Assembly: GCF_002006345.1 (NCBI RefSeq)
Contig: NZ_LZZM01000188.1
Span: forward strand, 1-44,591
Direction of reading: 5' to 3'
DNA: 44,591 nt
From: Clostridium puniceum
GTDB lineage: Bacteria > Bacillota > Clostridia > Clostridiales > Clostridiaceae
The notes under the pieces were generated by a model. The model ran no database searches. It was not told the origin of the DNA and saw nothing but the letters and a program-made list of their open reading frames with translations. Position numbers and translations under genes: made by a program. Shown in pieces: positions 42,701 to 44,591 of this stretch (its first letter is position 1; each line of letters opens with the position of its first letter).

Positions 42701-44591
42701 GAGAATTTGCCCAAAGGGAAAGTACGAGTTTATTTAAATATTCTAAGCTAATAAGTGATACTTCTAGTATTTCAAAAGCAAACAAAAAAACACATCCTAT
42801 TGAGATTAATGGATTAGTTATAGATGATGAACTTAAAATAGAATTTAATTATAGTATAAAAGAATATAAAGAAGAAACAATTAATAGGTTATCAAAAAAA
42901 TATTTGGAGCATTTAATTAATATAATAAATCATTGCGAAATGAAGCAAGAAACAGAAAAAACTCCATCGGACTATGGAGATAATGAACTGACTATAGAAG
43001 AATTGGAAAAGATACTCATTGTTAACCAAGATATACAAAAAATTCATTCTTTAATACCAATGCAGGAGGGAATATTATACAATTTAATACTTGATAAAAA
43101 TTCTCGTGCTTATTTTGAACAAAGTATAACAGAGTTAGAAGGAACATTAAATATAGGAATATTAAATAAAGTATTTAATCATCTTATAGAAAAGTATGAA
43201 ATATTAAGAACAGCATTTTTCTATAGAGGCATGATTAAACCTAAGCAGGTAGTTTTAAGTAAAAGAGAAATAACAATAAACTATGAAGATATAAGCAGTT
43301 TTGACGAAGAAAAAAAAGGTGAATACATAGAAGAATTTAAAAAAGAGGATATAAATAAAGGCTTTGACTTAACAATAGATTGTTTAATTAGAGCATCTGT
43401 AATAAAGACCTCTCATAATAAATATAAAGTAATATGTAGTTTCCATCATATAATTATGGATGGATGGTGCTTAGGGATCATAATGAAAGACATAACTAAT
43501 ATGTATAAATCATTATGCGCGGAAAAAGAAGCCATTATTGAAAAAGCCCCATCTTATGGTAAATACTTAGAATGGTTTGACAAGCAAGATAAAGCTTTGG
43601 CTTTAGAATATTGGAGAACTTACCTTGAAGAATATGAGCAAGAAATAGTACTGCCAAAGTTAAATACAATGTCAAATAGCTTTAATAATAAAGAAGAAGT
43701 AATTTTTATTGAGAATGAATTAATAGAAAAATTAAAAAACATAGCTAAAATAACTAATACAACATTAAATTCTGTAATTCAAACAGCTTGGGGAGTATTA
43801 CTCCAAAAATATAACAATACTGATGATGTAGTATTTGGTTCTGTAGTTTCTGGAAGAGCAAATGAAGTTGAAGGTATAGAGATGATGGTAGGGTTATTTA
43901 TAAATACTGTACCTGTAAGAATAAAAACAGATAGCAGAACGGAATTTAAAGAAGTTGTAAAAAAAATAAATAGAGACTTTATTGAATCTAATACATATAG
44001 CTATTGTTCATTGGCAGAATTACAATCATTGACTTCTTTGAAAAACAAGCTTATAAATTACATTTTTGTATATGAAAATTATCCAGTCAGTGAAAATTTA
44101 GATTCAAATAAAAAAGAAGACTTAAAAATTGAAGATTTTAAAATATTTGAGTATACAAATTATGATTTCGGAATTCTTATACCACCGAGTGATGAATTAA
44201 ATATAAAAATAACCTATAACGGTAACGTATATAGTGAAGAAATTATAAAGTCAATAAAGGATAATTTATATAACCTGTTAAATTCTGTATCATTAAATCC
44301 AAGTGTTAAGTTATCTGAATTGGATATGATAAGCGTGGAAGAAAAAAACAAACTGCTAAATGAATTTAATAAGAATAAAGAAATATCATCAGAAAAAACA
44401 ATACAGGAATTGTTTGAAGAACAAGCAGAGAAAACGCCAGACAATATAGCAGTAGTATTAGATGGTCAAAAGTTAACTTATAGAGAATTAAATGAAAAGT
44501 CAAATTCTTTAGGAAGAGCCTTAAGAGAAAAAGGTGTAAGAGAAGAAAAAATTGTTGGAATAATAATGGATAGATCTATAGAAATGATTAT
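39778..44591 (+). CDS. Nonribosomal peptide synthetase, D-Phe starter module fused to next module (3' end outside window)
   Basis: First 1604 residues of a large NRPS; the frame is open at the right edge. Order: short linker (1-33) without a condensation domain; A1 (about 34-525) with YIIYTSGTTGRPKG, NAYGPTE, YRTGDLAKW and GRIDDQVKIRGFRIELGE; carrier T1 (about 535-608) with phosphopantetheine Ser569 in GGDSIKS; epimerisation E (about 620-1065) with H750-H751-IIVDG, EGHGRE from E889 and FNYLGEF; condensation C (about 1089-1515) with SLIPMQEG and H1223-H1224-IIMDGW; start of A2 from about 1540. A1 pocket residues D229, A230, W233, T272, I293, A295, A316, I324, C325, K513 equal the GrsA/TycA Phe code. 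A chain starting with D-Phe is therefore predicted. The ATG follows GAGAGG by 7 nt. A2 specificity, termination and product are not visible. Confidence 0.95.
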   Translation, partial: MKNNNVDISELNIISEIEKNRIINEFNKTDAKYMKKTIQQLFEEQVEKIPNNIAVVFNGQRLTYKELNERANSLARVLREKGAEAEKIIGIMVDRSLEMIIGIIGILKAGSAYLPIDPEYPVERIKYMLEDSNTEILLTQKKLQKNIDYDGEIIDIEDPALYERTTSNLKMLSEVHNLAYIIYTSGTTGRPKGVLVEHIGIANLRELFEKKLHINEQDKVIQFASISFDASVWEINMSLLNGAELHILSKETIDNYENFSNYINVHNITVATIPPIYLGNVDEQKIKTLRLLITAGSIINKKILNKWCKKVDYMNAYGPTETTICATMWNYEEVQNLSSVPIGKPLNNLKTYVVDVDNRLNLMPIGKVGELCISGDSLARGYINRKELTVEKFVDNPFEPGTKMYRTGDLAKWLNDGNIEFVGRIDDQVKIRGFRIELGEIENQLLKIKGIKEAVVIDRSDMQGEKYLCAYITSEEAMEILSVRHELSKEIPAYMIPSYIFQIDKLPLTSNGKIDKKVLLELNIIETSHISFEAPRTKIEEILVNVWEAVLGIKGIGINHNYYQVGGDSIKSIQIISRLQNHNIHLLVKDLMEHPTISELSEHVIYKNFEIDQGTVEGDVKFAPIQKWFFDSNFSEENYWNQSFIFYKKDCIDEQILRKSFVEIMKHHDALRMIYEKDRGEVYQKNRGLEGIEDVFTLDLYDLVEDKKYEDSIEILSNEIQKGMDLEKGILLKLGLFKTPVGDYVIVAMHHIIVDGISWRILMEDLETAYGAIEKQEDVILPSKTTSYKEWNQKLIEYANSRKILKEIEYWNTIENTDIKEIPRDFEKSETLMGETKTITISLSKKETEKLLRKTSMAYNTQINDILLCSLGMAVKEWCGNEKVLINLEGHGREDIIEDVLIDRTIGWFTIMYPVVLDMTNTDDISYSIKYIKETLRRIPNKGIGYGILKYLTNNEIKDKITFKLEPEIIFNYLGEFAQRESTSLFKYSKLISDTSSISKANKKTHPIEINGLVIDDELKIEFNYSIKEYKEETINRLSKKYLEHLINIINHCEMKQETEKTPSDYGDNELTIEELEKILIVNQDIQKIHSLIPMQEGILYNLILDKNSRAYFEQSITELEGTLNIGILNKVFNHLIEKYEILRTAFFYRGMIKPKQVVLSKREITINYEDISSFDEEKKGEYIEEFKKEDINKGFDLTIDCLIRASVIKTSHNKYKVICSFHHIIMDGWCLGIIMKDITNMYKSLCAEKEAIIEKAPSYGKYLEWFDKQDKALALEYWRTYLEEYEQEIVLPKLNTMSNSFNNKEEVIFIENELIEKLKNIAKITNTTLNSVIQTAWGVLLQKYNNTDDVVFGSVVSGRANEVEGIEMMVGLFINTVPVRIKTDSRTEFKEVVKKINRDFIESNTYSYCSLAELQSLTSLKNKLINYIFVYENYPVSENLDSNKKEDLKIEDFKIFEYTNYDFGILIPPSDELNIKITYNGNVYSEEIIKSIKDNLYNLLNSVSLNPSVKLSELDMISVEEKNKLLNEFNKNKEISSEKTIQELFEEQAEKTPDNIAVVLDGQKLTYRELNEKSNSLGRALREKGVREEKIVGIIMDRSIEMI
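39829..40080 (+). repeat. Linker/A-domain start repeated at 44341-44591
   Basis: The DNA around the entry to A1 is closely similar to that at the entry to A2 (about 4.51 kb later): shared runs include TGAATTTAATAAG, TTTGAAGAACAAG and AATATAGCAGTAGTATT. The encoded stretches EEQVEKIPNNIAVV and EEQAEKTPDNIAVV match, then LTYKELNERANSL and LTYRELNEKSNSL. This is module duplication inside the NRPS. Even the C-to-A linker (NEFNK) is kept in front of A1, though no C domain precedes it. Confidence 0.8.

Noticed and set aside
40779..44444. Several minus-strand frames across the NRPS
   Set aside because: All are antisense to the continuous NRPS frame; they arise from its codon pattern.
1..44591. CRISPR arrays, tRNA or rRNA genes, intact transposases or prophage genes
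   Set aside because: Looked for regular repeats, cloverleaf-like and rRNA-like sequence, and transposase motifs; none seen.

Overview
The window is strongly AT-rich, densely coding, and carries markers of a spore-forming, anaerobic Clostridium (cluster I): scpA-scpB followed by a GerW/YtfJ sporulation gene and its DUF2953 partner, a clostripain-family protease, a ComFB-domain protein, a Cys/Gly-rich small protein and AGGAGG-type ribosome binding sites. Gene content suggests a solventogenic or plant-matter-degrading species of the C. beijerinckii kind, but the species cannot be fixed from the sequence alone. No rRNA, tRNA, CRISPR array or intact insertion sequence was seen.

Layout. (1) 1-5.7 kb: a membrane chemoreceptor, then a housekeeping block (scpA, scpB; the convergent ytfI-ytfJ pair; a D,D-carboxypeptidase lacking its C-terminal domain). 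(2) 5.7-13.7 kb: a two-gene flavin/Fe-S electron-transfer operon of unknown function, an orphan EutH-like permease overlapping a Xaa-Pro aminopeptidase, a His-rich YmaF protein and a YjeM-type amino acid permease. (3) 13.9-16.9 kb: a self-contained operon (membrane-anchored protein, YtrA-type GntR repressor, ABC ATPase, permease) preceded by a good promoter with a near-perfect 29-bp palindrome just downstream of its -10 box. (4) 17-26 kb: a Cys-rich small protein, an RluB-type pseudouridine synthase, an RpiR regulator, an aldo/keto reductase remnant, the CCA-adding enzyme, a FIST sensor paired with a soluble chemotaxis transducer, an orphan ComFB protein, and a LemA/TPM pair. (5) 26.3-33 kb: secreted enzymes: a GH16 beta-glucanase pseudogene, a lipase-like hydrolase, a clostripain-family protease and a PL9-type pectate lyase with the decayed 3' end of a second copy beside it. 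(6) 33.6-38.3 kb: envelope and metabolic genes (DUF1287 protein, YkuD L,D-transpeptidase, Cof-type HAD phosphatase, beta-lactamase-fold hydrolase). (7) 38.3-44.6 kb: a gene-poor stretch with a broken type II thioesterase, then the start of a large nonribosomal peptide synthetase (NRPS) that runs off the right edge.

The most notable element is the NRPS. Its first 1604 residues read A-T-E-C-A(partial). The ten binding-pocket positions of the first A domain read D-A-W-T-I-A-A-I-C-K, the same as the phenylalanine pocket of gramicidin S and tyrocidine synthetases, and the epimerisation domain keeps its catalytic motifs. The enzyme is therefore predicted to start a peptide with D-Phe, as GrsA/TycA do, but here the starter module is fused to the next condensation domain instead of being a separate protein. 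The adjacent GrsT-like thioesterase has lost its N-terminal half, has a frameshift and has lost its catalytic His; a strong terminator-like hairpin lies at its 5' edge.

A second theme is gene decay: the GH16 enzyme, aldo/keto reductase, second pectate lyase copy, type II thioesterase and one unidentified gene are all present as recognisable remnants.
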